Shown here: positions 26,272 through 40,763 of the stretch, piece after piece
How positions within the stretch are numbered: the stretch's first letter is position 1
Layout of the letters: each line of letters opens with the position of its first letter
NCBI GenBank assembly: GCA_018242485.1
Contig: JAFEBV010000014.1
Location: 88,450 to 152,449, forward strand
Origin: Pseudomonadota bacterium
Lineage (GTDB): Bacteria > Pseudomonadota > Gammaproteobacteria > Xanthomonadales > Xanthomonadaceae
DNA length: 64,000 nucleotides
Reading direction: 5' to 3'
Made by a program: the position numbers and the translations under genes
Notes under the pieces: model-generated
Seen by the model: only the letters and a program-made list of their open reading frames with translations
The model's database searches: none
Told to the model about the DNA's origin: nothing

Positions 26272-27449
26272 GCATGGGCTCCGGTACGACGCTCCACGCA
26301 TCCGGTGGCATGCCGACGCGCCGTGGCGTCGGCCGCGAGCAGGGTGTCGAGGCTGTCGGCCGGCTGCGAGCCGCAGGCATCGAGCGTGCCAGCGATCACG
26401 GCTGGAATATCGAGGAAGCCGATCCGGCCATCGAGGAAGGACGCCACTGCGACCTCGTTGGCGGCGTTGAGCGTGGCACCGGCGGTGCCGCCGGCAGCGA
26501 GCGCATCGTAAGCCAGATCGAGGCAGGCGAAGGTGGCTCGATCGGGTGGCTGGAAGCTCAGCGCGCCGATCTGTCCGAGGTCGGGCGGTGCAACGCCCGA
26601 GTCCACGCGCTCCGGCCACGCCAGTCCGCAGGCCAGGGTGGTGCGCATGTCCGGGCGGCCCATCTGCGCCAGCGTCGAGCCGTCGCCGAACTCCACCATC
26701 GAGTGCACGATGCTCTGCGGGTGCACGAGCACGTCGATGCGTGCGGCCGGCATGCCGAACAGCCAATGCGCCTCGATGACTTCCAGACCCTTGTTCATCA
26801 ACGTCGCCGAATCCACCGAAATCTTGCGACCCATCTTCCAGTTTGGATGATTGCAGGCCTGTTCGGCCGTCACCTCGGACAACTCGGCGCGGCTACGGTT
26901 CAGGAACGGGCCGCCGGAGGCGGTCAGTATCAGTTTGGCGACGCGGTCGAGGTCGGCGGCTTGCCCGTGCAGGCACTGGAAGATGGCGTTGTGTTCGCTG
27001 TCGATCGGGATGACCCGCGCGCCGTGCTCGCGGCAGGCGCGCATCAGCAGGTCGCCGGCCAGCACCACCGATTCCTTGTTGGCCAACAGCAGGTGCTTGC
27101 CGGTGCGCGCGGCAGCCAGCGTGGAAGCCATGCCGGCCGCGCCGACGATGGCGGCGATCACGGTGTCGCAATCCGGCCCTGCGGCCAGCGCCGCCAGCGC
27201 CTCGGGGCCGGCATGGGCCTGGGTAGCCAGCCCGGCGGTGGCCAGAGCGTCGCGCAGCGTGACGTAGTGTTCGTCGCGGGCGATCACCGCGTGGTCGGGG
27301 CGATGGATCCGGCACAACGCGATCAGATCATCCACGCGCGCGTTGGCGCCCAGCACGCTGGCGCGGAAGCGCCCCGGATGGCGCGCGATCACGTCCAGCG
27401 CCGAGGCGCCGATCGAACCGGTCGCGCCGAGGACGGCGATACGCTTCAT
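26268..27449 (-). CDS. dxr: 1-deoxy-D-xylulose 5-phosphate reductoisomerase
   Basis: Second enzyme of the MEP isoprenoid pathway (DXP to MEP), feeding UppS nearby. The 393 residues start with an NADPH-binding loop ([25 protein letters not shown]). They include [17 protein letters not shown], the metal/substrate motif [59 protein letters not shown] and [19 protein letters not shown]. The gene lies 40 bases after cdsA and overlaps rseP by four bases. Confidence 0.98.
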   Translation of the reverse strand: MKRIAVLGATGSIGASALDVIARHPGRFRASVLGANARVDDLIALCRIHRPDHAVIARDEHYVTLRDALATAGLATQAHAGPEALAALAAGPDCDTVIAAIVGAAGMASTLAAARTGKHLLLANKESVVLAGDLLMRACREHGARVIPIDSEHNAIFQCLHGQAADLDRVAKLILTASGGPFLNRSRAELSEVTAEQACNHPNWKMGRKISVDSATLMNKGLEVIEAHWLFGMPAARIDVLVHPQSIVHSMVEFGDGSTLAQMGRPDMRTTLACGLAWPERVDSGVAPPDLGQIGALSFQPPDRATFACLDLAYDALAAGGTAGATLNAANEVAVASFLDGRIGFLDIPAVIAGTLDACGSQPADSLDTLLAADATARRHATGCVERRTGAHA

Positions 27450-27489
27450 GCTCGCGTCCAGCCGGCTGGCAGCAACGACGGCATGTGCA

Positions 27490-28329
27490 TCACAGACCCA
27501 GCCAACCCTTGACCAGCCAGAACACCGGCAGCGCCGCGACCACGCTGTCGATGCGGTCGAGCACGCCGCCGTGGCCGGGGAACAGGGTGCCCGAATCCTT
27601 CAATCCCGAATGACGCTTCATCAGGCTCTCGAACAGATCGCCGACCACCGACGCCGCCACCGTGGCCAGAGCCAGCCCGGCCAGCAGTTGCCAATGCGCA
27701 GGTTCGACGCCCAGCAAGCGGCCGCCGACCATGCCGACGAGCATGCCGCCGACGATGCCACCCCACAGCCCCATCCAGGTCTTGCCGGGGCTGATGGAAG
27801 GCACCAGCTTGCGCTTGCCCAGGGTCGAGCCCACCGCGTAGGCGGCGCTGTCGGCCGCCCACACGATGCCCAGCGCCAGCAGCGTCCAACGCGGCCCCTG
27901 CGGATCGGCCACGGCGGGGCTGGCTTCCATGCCGTGATGCAGCAGCACCAGCGCGCACCACGCCGGGACGATCGCCAGCGCGCCGGTGGCGAGCTTGATG
28001 GATCGCGCCAGCCAACCGTCGGTGCGCCCCGCGTCGGGGCGTAGCAGCCACAGCAGAGCCAGCAGCCACCACGCCACGCCGATCAGGCTGAGCAGGCTCA
28101 GCAGCGGCAATGCGCGCGACCACAACAGTCCGGTCATCAGGGCGACGTTCGCCAGCAGGTACACGGCGCGTGCGATGCGTGCCTGAATTCCGACCAGATG
28201 CGACCACTCCCACAGCCCACCGAGGAACAAGGCGGCCGAGATCGCGGCGACGTAGGGCGTGGGCAGGTACAGCAACGCCAAGATGGCCAGCGGCGCGGCG
28301 ATCAGGGTGGTGATGATGCGTTGAATCAT
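27490..28329 (-). CDS. cdsA: Phosphatidate cytidylyltransferase
   Basis: Makes CDP-diacylglycerol, the branch-point phospholipid precursor. A 279-residue polytopic membrane protein (about eight segments, starting [23 protein letters not shown]). The family signature is near the C-terminus: [46 protein letters not shown] at 28329 overlaps the uppS stop by four bases (ATGA), so it is coupled to UppS. The longer frame to 28464 would overlap uppS extensively and is not used. Confidence 0.96.
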   Translation of the reverse strand: MIQRIITTLIAAPLAILALLYLPTPYVAAISAALFLGGLWEWSHLVGIQARIARAVYLLANVALMTGLLWSRALPLLSLLSLIGVAWWLLALLWLLRPDAGRTDGWLARSIKLATGALAIVPAWCALVLLHHGMEASPAVADPQGPRWTLLALGIVWAADSAAYAVGSTLGKRKLVPSISPGKTWMGLWGGIVGGMLVGMVGGRLLGVEPAHWQLLAGLALATVAASVVGDLFESLMKRHSGLKDSGTLFPGHGGVLDRIDSVVAALPVFWLVKGWLGL

Positions 28330-29114
28330 GCGCAGGCACCCTGCGATGGTGCATCGACTTGCGCACCGGTGAGGCCGAAGCGGCGCTCGCGCGCAGTGAA
28401 ATCGGCCAGAGCACGCGACAGCTCGGCGCGGTCGAAATCCGGCCACAGCGCGTCGGTGAACCACAGCTCGGTGTAGGCGCTCTGCCAGAGCAGGAAATTG
28501 CTGATGCGATGGTCGCCGCCGGTGCGGATGAACAGATCCGGCGCGGGCAGGTCGGCCAGCGCCATGTGCCGGGCGACCGCGGCCTCGTCGATGGCGATCG
28601 GATCGAGCTTCCCGTCAGCAACACACTGCGCCAGTGTGCGGCAAGCCTGCGCGATGTCCCAACGGCCACCGTAGCTGATCGCGATGGTGAGGGTGAGTGC
28701 AGTATTGGCGGCGGTACGGCGTTCGGCGGCGTCCATGCGCTGGCGGATCGGCACGGCAAGGGTGGATCGTTCGCCGATGAAGCGCAGGCGTACGCCGTAC
28801 TCGTGCAGTTCGTCCACCTCGCGGTCGAGCGAGCGCAGGAAGAGTTTCATCAAGGCACCGACTTCCTCCTGCGGACGCTTCCAGTTTTCGCTGGAGAACG
28901 CGAACAGGGTCAGCGCCTCGATGTGTTGTTCCAGACACACGCGCACGCACAGGCGCACGGTCTTTGCCCCGGCGCGGTGGCCGAAGGTGCGCGGCCGGCC
29001 GCGGCGCTGTGCCCAGCGACCGTTGCCGTCCATCACGATGGCGATGTGGCGGGGCAGCCGGGCGTCGGCGGGAAGGTCGGTCGGCAGCGGTTGTCGGGGG
29101 GCGTGGGCGGTCAT
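28326..29114 (-). CDS. uppS: Undecaprenyl diphosphate synthase
   Basis: Cis-prenyltransferase that makes the C55 lipid carrier for peptidoglycan and O-antigen. At 262 residues the signature IAIVMDGNGRWAQRRGRPRTFGHRAG carries the catalytic Asp. Later motifs are LTLFAFSSENWKRPQEEVGALM, ISYGGRWDIAQA and the C-terminal PDLFIRTGGDHRISNFLLWQSAYTELWFTDALWPDF. The start at 29114 gives a short Pro-rich N-terminus before the domain. It lies 41 bases after frr and is coupled to cdsA. Confidence 0.97.
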   Translation of the reverse strand: MTAHAPRQPLPTDLPADARLPRHIAIVMDGNGRWAQRRGRPRTFGHRAGAKTVRLCVRVCLEQHIEALTLFAFSSENWKRPQEEVGALMKLFLRSLDREVDELHEYGVRLRFIGERSTLAVPIRQRMDAAERRTAANTALTLTIAISYGGRWDIAQACRTLAQCVADGKLDPIAIDEAAVARHMALADLPAPDLFIRTGGDHRISNFLLWQSAYTELWFTDALWPDFDRAELSRALADFTARERRFGLTGAQVDAPSQGACA

Positions 29115-29155
29115 CGAGCAGCCGGGTCGTCGGCACGGAAAGGGGGCGGGCGGGA

Positions 29156-29713
29156 TCAGATCGCCAGCAGTTCCTGTTCCTTGGCCTTCACCACTTCGTC
29201 CACGTCCTTGATTGCCTTGTCGGTGAGCTTCTGGATCTCGGTTTCCACGCGCGCCGATTCGTCCTCGGTGATCTTTTTTTCCTTCAGCAATTCCTTCACC
29301 TGATGCATCGCGTCGCGGCGCACGTTGCGCACCGCCACCTTGGCGTTCTCGCCCTCGTGGGCGACGTGCTTGCCCAGTTCGCGGCGGCGTTCCTCGGTGA
29401 GTGCGGGCAGGTTGATGCGGATGCTGGTGCCGGCGGTGTTCGGGGTCAGACCGAGGTCGGAGGCGAGAATGGCTTTCTCGACCGGGCCGATCATGTTCTT
29501 TTCCCACGGGGTGATGGTGAGCGTGCGCGCGTCGGTGACCACCACGTTGGCGACCTGGGTGAGCGGGGTGTCGTTGCCGTAGTAGTTCACCTTCAGGTGA
29601 TCGATCAAAGCCGAACTGGCGCGACCGGTGCGCACCTTGGTCAGGTCGTGGCGCAGCACCTCCACGCACTTGTGCATGCGCGTGGTGGCGTCCTTCTTGA
29701 TCGGCTCGAGCAT
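29156..29713 (-). CDS. frr: Ribosome recycling factor
   Basis: Splits the post-termination ribosome together with EF-G. The 185-residue sequence is typical throughout: MLEPIKKDATTRMHKCVEVLRHDLTKVRTGRASSALIDHLKVNYYG, LTITPWEKNMIGPVEKAIL, GLTPNTAGTSIRINLPALTEERRRELGKH, then EGENAKVAVRNVRRDAMHQ and the C-terminal helix. In most proteobacteria frr directly follows pyrH; here pyrH is 9.1 kb away, so frr probably has its own promoter (a -10-like element is at 29745-29750). It heads the frr-to-dnaE minus-strand cluster. Confidence 0.98.
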   Translation of the reverse strand: MLEPIKKDATTRMHKCVEVLRHDLTKVRTGRASSALIDHLKVNYYGNDTPLTQVANVVVTDARTLTITPWEKNMIGPVEKAILASDLGLTPNTAGTSIRINLPALTEERRRELGKHVAHEGENAKVAVRNVRRDAMHQVKELLKEKKITEDESARVETEIQKLTDKAIKDVDEVVKAKEQELLAI

Positions 29714-29744
29714 CGGGCGACTCCGCGGGGGTGGCAAGCGCGCC

Positions 29745-29750
29745 AGTATA
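29745..29750 (-). promoter_or_regulatory. Possible -10 element of frr
   Basis: On the minus strand TATACT lies 32 bases before the frr ATG, inside the 72-base gap between the TonB receptor stop and frr. No convincing -35 is seen. A promoter here is expected because the cluster is cut off from pyrH. Confidence 0.4.
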
Positions 29751-29785
29751 ACAGTGCCCCCGCGGCCGACCCGTCTGCCACCGCG

Positions 29786-32691
29786 TCAGAAGGATTGCCG
29801 GTAGCTCACGTACCAGAAGCGCCCGGGCACGTCGTAGTCGGGCACGAAGGAAGTGGATGCGCTGTAGGACCAGGCGTGCGGCGGATCGCGGTCGAAGGCG
29901 TTGCGCACGCCGAGGGTGAACGTGCCGTTCCACGGCGCTTTCCAGCGCCCTTCCAGATCCACGTAGGTCACCGCGCCGACGCGGTTGCGCGGCCACGGAC
30001 CACCGTCCTCCATGTGGTTGGGATCCGAGCACAGCCGCAGCAAGGATGCATCCCCCGTTCTGATGACCGTGTTGGTTACGGTGTCGCAGTATTCGCCGAG
30101 CGGCCCGAAGTAGCGGCCGGTGACCGTGGCGCCCCACGCGCCACGCTGCCATGCCAGCGTGGCCACGGAACGCAGGCGCCACACCGTCCCGTAGATCTGA
30201 TTGATGGTGCCGGTGGCGTTGCCTTCGGCGAGCGAGCCGTCCGCCAGCGTGGCGCCGCGCGCGGGCTTGCCGATTTCGCCCCAGTAGGTCACATAGGCGG
30301 TATCCCAGCGCAGGTTGAAATCGCCCCAGCGGGTGCTGCGCTTCCAGGCCAGCGCCACATCGAAGCCGTCGGTTTGCAGTCCGCCGGTGAGGTTCTCGTC
30401 GATCGCCGTCACATGCTGCAAGGTGCCGTCCGCGCGGCGGGTGATGCGCGAGCAGGCGACCGGATCCCCGCGCGTGTAGCAGGCGTCGAGCACGTTCTGG
30501 ATTTGCGGGTTGTCGTTGATCGCGTTGCGCAGCTTGATCCGGTACCAGTCCACGCTCACGTCCAGTCCGGGCGCCCAGCGCGGGCTGTACAGCAGGCCCG
30601 CGGTCAACGAGCGCGATGTCTCGGGCCGCAACTGCGGGTTGCTGCCGATCGTGGAGTCCACTTCCAGCGGTGCCTGCACACCGGGCGGTACGCCCCGCGC
30701 GGCACAGCGTGCGGCGACATCCGGGGGCGGCACATATCCGTAATCGCTGTAGACGGCGCAGGGGTCGAAGGCATTGCCGAAGCTGTATTGCACCGGGCCA
30801 CCGAAGGCTTCCAGCACGCTGGGCGCGCGGAACCCCTGCGCCCAGCTCGCGCGCACCAGCAGATCGGCGAATGGACGCCATTTCAGCGCCATCCTGGAGT
30901 TGTCGGTGGTGCCGAAGCGGGAATAATCGGACAGGCGGGTGGCGAGGTTGAGGTCGAGCCGGCGCGCGAACGGGCGGTTCGCGAGCAGCGGCAGGTCGAG
31001 CTCGGCGTAGGCCTCGTTCACTGCATACGCGCCATGGGTCGGGGCATAGGTTATCCCGGTGCCATTGGCGCGACCCGAGGAGACCAGCGGATCGGGATCG
31101 ACGCGGCCATGCTCGCTGCGGTGTTCGATGCCGGCGGCGAAGCCGACCGCGCCGCCCGGCAGGTGCCAGAGTTCGCTGCTGAGATGCAGGGCGAGCAGAT
31201 CCGAACGCGCGGTCGTGTGGTTGCTCACATCCACGCCCACGTAGTCGAGCATCGCCGGGGTGATCGCCTGCGGCCCGCCGAACAGGTCGAGCGGCACGCA
31301 ACCGGCGATGACCTGAGCGGGGGTGCCGCAATGCGGCGTACCAGAAGCATCGCGGAACGAGGGGCCGACCGCCAATCGCAGTTTCTCGTTGTCGGCATAG
31401 GGGCCGGCGGTTTCGGTCTGCGCGGCGCGGGTGCTGATCGCATCGGCGTTCCAGTTCCAGTCGCGACCGGCCCAGGTGAAGCTGCCGTCCAGCCCGACGC
31501 GCAGGCGGGTGGTATCCACGTCCTGCTGTAAGCGGCGCACACCCCCCGCAAGTATCCGCAGGTGCACGGCCACCGGCGCGCCGAACGGGTTGTAGAGGCT
31601 GTCGGGTGAGACATCGTAGGACTGCTCGCCGGTGAATTGCCGGGACGAGAAATTCACGTTCGGCGGAGCGAGTTGTTGCGCGGACTGGCGGCGATCGAGG
31701 ATCAGATCGGCGCTGAACCCCAGCGTGGGCGACAGTTCGCGGCGGAACTGCGCAAACCCGGCGCGGCGTTCCTGCGGCGTCTGCAGATAGTTGTAGGTTT
31801 GGTAGTTGAAATTGCGGTCGCAACAATCCTGGAAGGGACGGAAATCGTCAGGGGAAGTGCCCGGTTGCCCGGGGATCAGCACGACCCTGCCGAGCCCGGC
31901 TACCGTGAACACCCCGTAGCCGCTGTATGGAGACCCGGTCGCATCCAGCGGCAGTCCGATGGCCGGCACCGCCGAGATCGTGCGGGCCGAGGCCATGATC
32001 GGATCGTCCTTGCCCGCTTCCAGACCGACCGCCCAGCGGGTGGTGCCGTCGTCGCGGCCGAAACTGAACTCGACGTTGCGGCGCGCGCCGTCGCCATGCG
32101 CGTTGACGCCTGCATACAGACCCAGTTGCGCGCCGTTGAAGTGGCTGCGGGTGACGATGTTGATCACCCCGCCGATCGCGTCCGATCCATACACCGCCGA
32201 GGCGCCGTCCTTGAGCACGTCGATGTGATCGACCAGCGACAGCGGGATCGCCGACAGGTCGATGGCGCCGTCGATCGCGCTCACCCAGCGCTGACCGTTG
32301 ACGAGGACGAGGGTGCGGTTGGCGCCGAGGCTGCGCAGGTTGACCTCGAGCTGGCCATTGCCGCCATTGTTGATGTTGCGGTTGAGGGTGGGGCCGTCGG
32401 CCACGATCAGGGATTGCACGATGTCGGCCACCGCGGTCAGGCCGGTGTGCAGGATCTGCTCGTGGGTGATGGTCTGGATCGGGTGCTCGTTGGCCAGATC
32501 CACGCCGCGCAGGTGCGAGCCGGTGACGACCACGGCATCGAGGTTCTTGGCCTTGACGGCAGCCTGGGCATCGCCGCTGGAGGGCGTGGCCGCGCTGGGC
32601 GGATCGTCGTCGGCGCGCGCTTCGGGCAGGACTGCCAGTCCAGCGCCGAGCAGGGCGGTGGTCGCCATGGAGAGACGCAGGGTGACAGCGT

Positions 32692-32695
<4 letters not shown>
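29786..32695 (-). CDS. TonB-dependent outer membrane receptor
   Basis: A 969-residue outer-membrane receptor for TonB-driven uptake. The signal peptide is MNAVTLRLSMATTALLGAGLAVLPEARA. A TonB-box-like stretch LDAVVVTGSHLRG precedes the plug domain (TGLTAVADIVQSL, NNGGNGQLEVNLRSLGANRTLVLVNGQR, VDVLKDGASAVYGSDAIGGVIN-type sequence). The C-terminal 22-strand barrel contains RASWAQGFRAPSVLEAFGG and GLDVSVDWYRIKLRNAI, and ends in aromatic YVSYRQSF. Plug and barrel resemble the large receptors abundant in Xanthomonadales. The ATG overlaps the kinase stop as ATGA, so receptor and kinase are co-translated. The ligand is unknown. Confidence 0.93.
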
Positions 32696-37070
<4,375 letters not shown>

Positions 37071-37074
<4 letters not shown>

Positions 37075-37784
37075 GGTCGCCCCCGCAGCGCCGCGTGCAG
37101 GGCGGCCAGTTCGGCATCCAGCGCGGCGGCGCTATCGACGGTATCGGCCAGTTCCTGCGCGGTGAGCTCGCGCAGGCGCTGGCGCAGGCGCTTGAGCGCG
37201 ACCAGCAGCGCCAGCGGCGGCGCGCGCAGGCGCTGGCCGATGCCGTCGAGCACGCCCGGCGGCGGTTCGCGGGCGATGAATGCGCGCAGCGCCTCGAACA
37301 TCGGCAGGTGCCCGGTCTGCGCGGCCTCGGCCTGCAAGCGCTGCACGGCGCGCGCGATCACCTCCAGCGCGAAGGTGCGCTGGTAGGCCTGCCCGGGCGA
37401 GGCATCGGCCGGCACGTCGTGCTGGTAGCGTGCTTCCAGATCGACCGGCGGCGTCCACACATCGGCCGCACGGGTCTCCTCGATGCCGGCGCGCCAGTCC
37501 TCGCCGAGAAAGCGCTGCAGACGGTCGAGCAGGAAATCGCGCAGACGCTGCCCCGCAGCCGGTCGCCGGGTGGCCGTCGTTGCCACGATCTCGCGCAGGA
37601 ACAGACGGGTGATGTCCTGCGCGATCGCCGGCGCGTGGCCGCAGCGGCGCACGCAGGCGTACACCGGGTAGCCATAGCGCTGCACCAGATCGCCCAGCGC
37701 GTGCTCGCCGAGCGCGGTCTTGCCGGCGGCCCCTTGCAGGATCACCGACCACCGCGTCGCGGCGAAGCTGTCGTTCGAATCCAT
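37071..37784 (-). CDS. ECF-like sigma factor, divergent, kinase-associated
   Basis: A 237-residue protein resembling ECF sigma factors encoded next to Ser/Thr kinases. The N-terminus ATRWSVILQGAAG and region-2-like part ALGDLVQRYGYPVYACVRRCGHAPAIAQDITRLFLREIV match the other sigma gene at 37869 and its family. The region-4 helix-turn-helix is hard to see: RLRAPPLALLVALKRLRQRLREL replaces the usual hydrophilic recognition helix. It may have lost or changed promoter specificity. ATG at 37784 is preferred over the longer frame to 37820. The stop overlaps the kinase GTG by four bases. In Xanthomonas citri a kinase (PknS) activates such a sigma (EcfK, ECF43 group); the same logic may hold here. 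Confidence 0.75.
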
Positions 37785-37868
37785 GTCCCCGTCCCCACTC
37801 CGGCCATCAGGCTCCCTCAACCTGATACAGGAATCGGTCGCTGCGATGACAGCGCCGATGGGATCAAC

Positions 37869-38579
37869 TTACTCCATTACGTCCGCCAAAACCGAACGCA
37901 GGTCGCGCATCTCCGCTGCCAGCGCCTCGCGGCCGTCGGTGGTGCGCGCCAGTTCGGCTTGCACCAATTCGCGGAGGCGCCGGCGCAGGCGGTGCACGGT
38001 GACCGCCAGCGTGTTGCGACGCAGGCCCAGTTGCTGCGACAGGCGCGCGTAATCGGCCTCGTCGGGTGGTTCGACGAGGAACTCGCGCAGGTGCGCGAAC
38101 AGCACTTGCTTGCCGGCCGCCTCGGCTTCCGCGCGCAGGGCGTGCATCGCCGCGTCGATCACCGTCAGCGCCCAACTGCGCTCGAAGACGCGTTCGGGCG
38201 ATGTGTCCGCGGCGGCGGCGATGTCGCCGGCTACGATCGGATCATCGAGCGAGGAAAACTGCATCCCACCCCCGCGTTTGAGCGCCCGCGCGGCGGCCCC
38301 GGCGTTGAGCAGGAAATGCTTGAGCGTGGTCAGCAGGAAGCTGCGAAAACGCCCGCGTGCCGGGTCGGCGTGCGCATGCGCCGCTGCGGCGATGAACTCG
38401 ACGAAGAACGCCTGCGCCAGATCCTCGGCCTCATCGGCTGCGCCCGGATGGCTGCGGATGTAGGCCAGCACCGGCGGACGATAGGTGCGGCACAGGGCTT
38501 CCAGCGCGTCGCGCGCCTGCGCGTCGCCGCCGCGTGCGCACAGCACGATGCTCCATTGGGTGGACTGGAAGCGGGGCAT
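37869..38579 (-). CDS. ECF-type RNA polymerase sigma factor, kinase-associated
   Basis: A 236-residue ECF sigma factor. Region 2 contains RFQSTQWSIVLCARGG, ALEALCRTYRPPVLAYIRSHPGAADEAEDLAQAFFVEFI and RGRFRSFLLTTLKHFLLNA. A Ser-Leu-Asp-rich linker (FSSLDDPIVAGDIAAAADTSPERVFERSWAL) precedes region 4 with a good helix-turn-helix, DYARLSQQLGLRRNTLAVTVHRLRRRLRELV. No anti-sigma gene is present. It is followed 84 bases later by a second, more divergent sigma-like gene and then the kinase. ATG at 38579 begins the family sequence; the frame to 38699 runs through 7-bp repeats and a REP element. Confidence 0.88.
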   Translation of the reverse strand: MPRFQSTQWSIVLCARGGDAQARDALEALCRTYRPPVLAYIRSHPGAADEAEDLAQAFFVEFIAAAAHAHADPARGRFRSFLLTTLKHFLLNAGAAARALKRGGGMQFSSLDDPIVAGDIAAAADTSPERVFERSWALTVIDAAMHALRAEAEAAGKQVLFAHLREFLVEPPDEADYARLSQQLGLRRNTLAVTVHRLRRRLRELVQAELARTTDGREALAAEMRDLRSVLADVME

Positions 38580-38608
38580 GGTTTTGCGGGAAGCCGGAAA
38601 CAGGGAGT

Positions 38609-38789
38609 GGGGATTGGGAATCGGGGATCGGGGATCGGGAGGCTTGCTGTTCCTTCCCCCTCCGGGGGAAGGTGCCCGAAGGGCGGATGAGGGATCCATG
38701 TGTCAGATCGCCGTGGAAGCAGATCATGGCGACGGACAGTGCGCGCCCTCATCCGGCGCTTCGCGCCACCTTCCCCCGGAGGGGGAAGG
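38609..38789. repeat. 7-bp repeats plus inverted REP-like pair upstream of the sigma-kinase-receptor block
   Basis: Heptads GGGGATT, GGGAATC, GGGGATC, GGGGATC occupy 38609-38636. A REP copy follows at 38650-38693 (TTCCTTCCCCCTCCGGGGGA to GATGAGGG) and a second in opposite orientation at 38745-38789 (GCCCTCATCCGGCGC to CCGGAGGGGGAAGG). Together they fill the gap between the first sigma gene and pyrH, at one edge of the block that splits pyrH from frr. Confidence 0.8.
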
Positions 38790-38810
38790 AAAGCTCCCCC
38801 CAACTCCCAG

Positions 38811-39548
38811 TCACCTGGCAACCAGCGTCCCCACCGCCTCGCCGTGGAGAATGCGCATCAGGTTGCCGGGGCGGGTCATGTCGTAGATGCGCAGCGGCAG
38901 GTCGTGGTCGCGGCACAGGGCGATCGCGGCGGTGTCCATCACCTTCAGATTGCGCGCGATCACTTCCTCGTAGCCGAGGCGGTCGTAGCGCACGGCGTCG
39001 GGGTTCTTTTTCGGATCGGAGTCGTATACGCCATCGACCTTGGTGGCCTTGAGCAGCAGGTCGGCGCCGATCTCCACCGCGCGCAGGGCGGCGGCCGAGT
39101 CGGTGGTGAAGAACGGGTTGCCGGTGCCGGCCGCGAACAGCACGATGCGGCCCTTTTCGAGGTGGCGGATGGCGCGGCGGCGGATGAAGTCCTCGCAGAC
39201 TTCGTTGATCTTCAGCGCGCTCATCACCCGCACCTTGGAGCCGAGTTTCTCCAGCGCGTCCTGCATCGCCAGCGCGTTCATCACCGTGGCCAGCATGCCC
39301 ATGTGATCGCCGGTGACGCGATCCATGCCGCCGGCGGCCAGCCCCGCGCCGCGGAAGATGTTGCCGCCGCCGATGACCAGGCCGACCTCGATGCCGGCCT
39401 GCTGCACCTCGATGATCTCGCGCGCCAGCCGACCGATCATTTCCGGGTCGATGCCGTAGTCCAGCCGCCCCATCAGGGCCTCGCCGGAGAGTTTGAGCAG
39501 GATGCGACGGAACTGCGGCCGGGAGCCGGCGGCGATGGGAGCGGTCAT
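38811..39548 (-). CDS. pyrH: UMP kinase
   Basis: Hexameric uridylate kinase (UMP to UDP). At 245 residues it has the amino-acid-kinase fold: [96 protein letters not shown] and the C-terminal [21 protein letters not shown]. Elsewhere it sits in rpsB-tsf-pyrH-frr. Here a DegV gene separates it from tsf, and the sigma-kinase-receptor block separates it from frr. It lies 94 bases downstream of degV. Confidence 0.98.
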   Translation of the reverse strand: MTAPIAAGSRPQFRRILLKLSGEALMGRLDYGIDPEMIGRLAREIIEVQQAGIEVGLVIGGGNIFRGAGLAAGGMDRVTGDHMGMLATVMNALAMQDALEKLGSKVRVMSALKINEVCEDFIRRRAIRHLEKGRIVLFAAGTGNPFFTTDSAAALRAVEIGADLLLKATKVDGVYDSDPKKNPDAVRYDRLGYEEVIARNLKVMDTAAIALCRDHDLPLRIYDMTRPGNLMRILHGEAVGTLVAR

Positions 39549-39642
39549 GCGAGCCTCGCGAAGTGGGCAAACAGCGGAATTCTAGCCGTTTGCCCCGCCC
39601 GCTGGCGATGCTGGCGCAGCGTGTCGCGAGGCTGCCGATGGA

Positions 39643-40593
39643 TCAGTGACCGAACTTCACTTCGTGGTCGGGTGCGGCGAAGCCGACGGTGATCGCGCCC
39701 TCGCCGACGTTCACCATGCCGGTCAGGCCCATCACCGCTTCGCCCAGGCGCACGCCCTGTTCCTCGCAGGTGCGCGCGAGCACGTCGTAGCCGGGCAGGG
39801 CGCGCATCTTGTCGAGTTCGCCGCCGTAGCTGAGGTTGACGTAGGGCGCCATCAGACCCTTCTTGACCCGATCGGCGGTGTAGGTCAGCAGCATGCGCGC
39901 GGCATTGTCGAAACCCTTGGCCTTGCCGACCGCGGCGGTGTCGTTGCGGTAGGCGCGCAGGATCGGCTTGATGTCGAGCAAGGTGCCCAGGGTCGCCTTC
40001 ATCCACGTCACGCTGCGGTCGCCGCGCTTCATGGCGCGTGCGCGCAGGTATTTCACGTCGCGCGGAACAGCATAGCCGTAGGTATTCTTGGCCAGTTCGG
40101 AAAGGCGGTCGTAGATCGGGTTGTATTCCATTTCCGCCTCGATCATGCGCACGCCTTCCAGCACGGTGATGGCCTGCCCGGCGAACAGGGTCTGGCTGTC
40201 GAGCACGCGCATCTGGAAGATGCCCTTCAGGCCGGCATCCTTGCGGATCGGATGGTAGTAGCGAAGGATCTCGCGGCTGGCTGCCACCGTGCGCTCGTAG
40301 ATGTCGCTGCGCGAGGACATGATGCACATGCAGAACACGAAGTCGTAATCGAGCACCAGCTTGCTCAGGAACAGTTCGCGGATCTGTTCGACGGAAAACG
40401 GCGTGGACTCGGCGGCGTGGCCGTGTTCGCCGAGGTGCTCGCGGTAGAAGCGCAGGCTTTGGGCGGCATTGCGTTCGTCGGTGAACTCGGCATTGCCCAT
40501 GTGGATCTTGATGGGTTGCAGGATCACCTTGTGCTCGTCGAGCCACTCACGCTGCATGTCGCAGGTCGAATCCACCACCATCCCGATACGCAT
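39643..40593 (-). CDS. DegV family (fatty-acid-binding) protein
   Basis: A 316-residue DegV/EDD-fold protein. The N-terminal signature MRIGMVVDSTCDMQREWLDEH carries the DSTCD lipid-head-binding Ser. Other family segments are TPFSVEQIRELFLSKLVLDYDFVFCMCIMSSRSDIYE, VLDSQTLFAGQAITVLEG, and LDIKPILRAYRNDTAAVGKAKG. DegV proteins bind a fatty acid; in Firmicutes they act as FakB partners of a fatty acid kinase, but no fakA is seen here and the role in gammaproteobacteria is not settled. The gene follows the tsf terminator and precedes pyrH. Confidence 0.85.
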   Translation of the reverse strand: MRIGMVVDSTCDMQREWLDEHKVILQPIKIHMGNAEFTDERNAAQSLRFYREHLGEHGHAAESTPFSVEQIRELFLSKLVLDYDFVFCMCIMSSRSDIYERTVAASREILRYYHPIRKDAGLKGIFQMRVLDSQTLFAGQAITVLEGVRMIEAEMEYNPIYDRLSELAKNTYGYAVPRDVKYLRARAMKRGDRSVTWMKATLGTLLDIKPILRAYRNDTAAVGKAKGFDNAARMLLTYTADRVKKGLMAPYVNLSYGGELDKMRALPGYDVLARTCEEQGVRLGEAVMGLTGMVNVGEGAITVGFAAPDHEVKFGH

Positions 40594-40703
40594 GTCTTTC
40601 CCCTTGGAAAAGCCGGCCGGATCGCGCAGTCGCGGGTATTCATTTCACGAAAATCGAACTTTGTCCAGTATCGGACGGCCGGATATGTGATGGGGGACGA
40701 AAA

Positions 40704-40730
40704 AAAGCCGCGGGGTGTGCCCGCGGCTTT
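40704..40730 (-). terminator. Rho-independent terminator of rpsB-tsf
   Basis: AAAGCCGCGGG and CCCGCGGCTTT form an 11-bp perfect stem with a 5-base loop. On the minus strand the stem is followed by a run of seven T. It starts 34 bases after the tsf stop and separates tsf from degV-pyrH. Confidence 0.93.
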
Positions 40731-40763
40731 CGTGTTGCATTGCAGCGATTGCGCTTCGGAGGC

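Noticed and set aside
37773..37782. GTTCGAATCC, resembling a tRNA T-loop
   Set aside because: It lies in the first codons of the divergent sigma-like gene, and no acceptor or anticodon stem can be formed around it.
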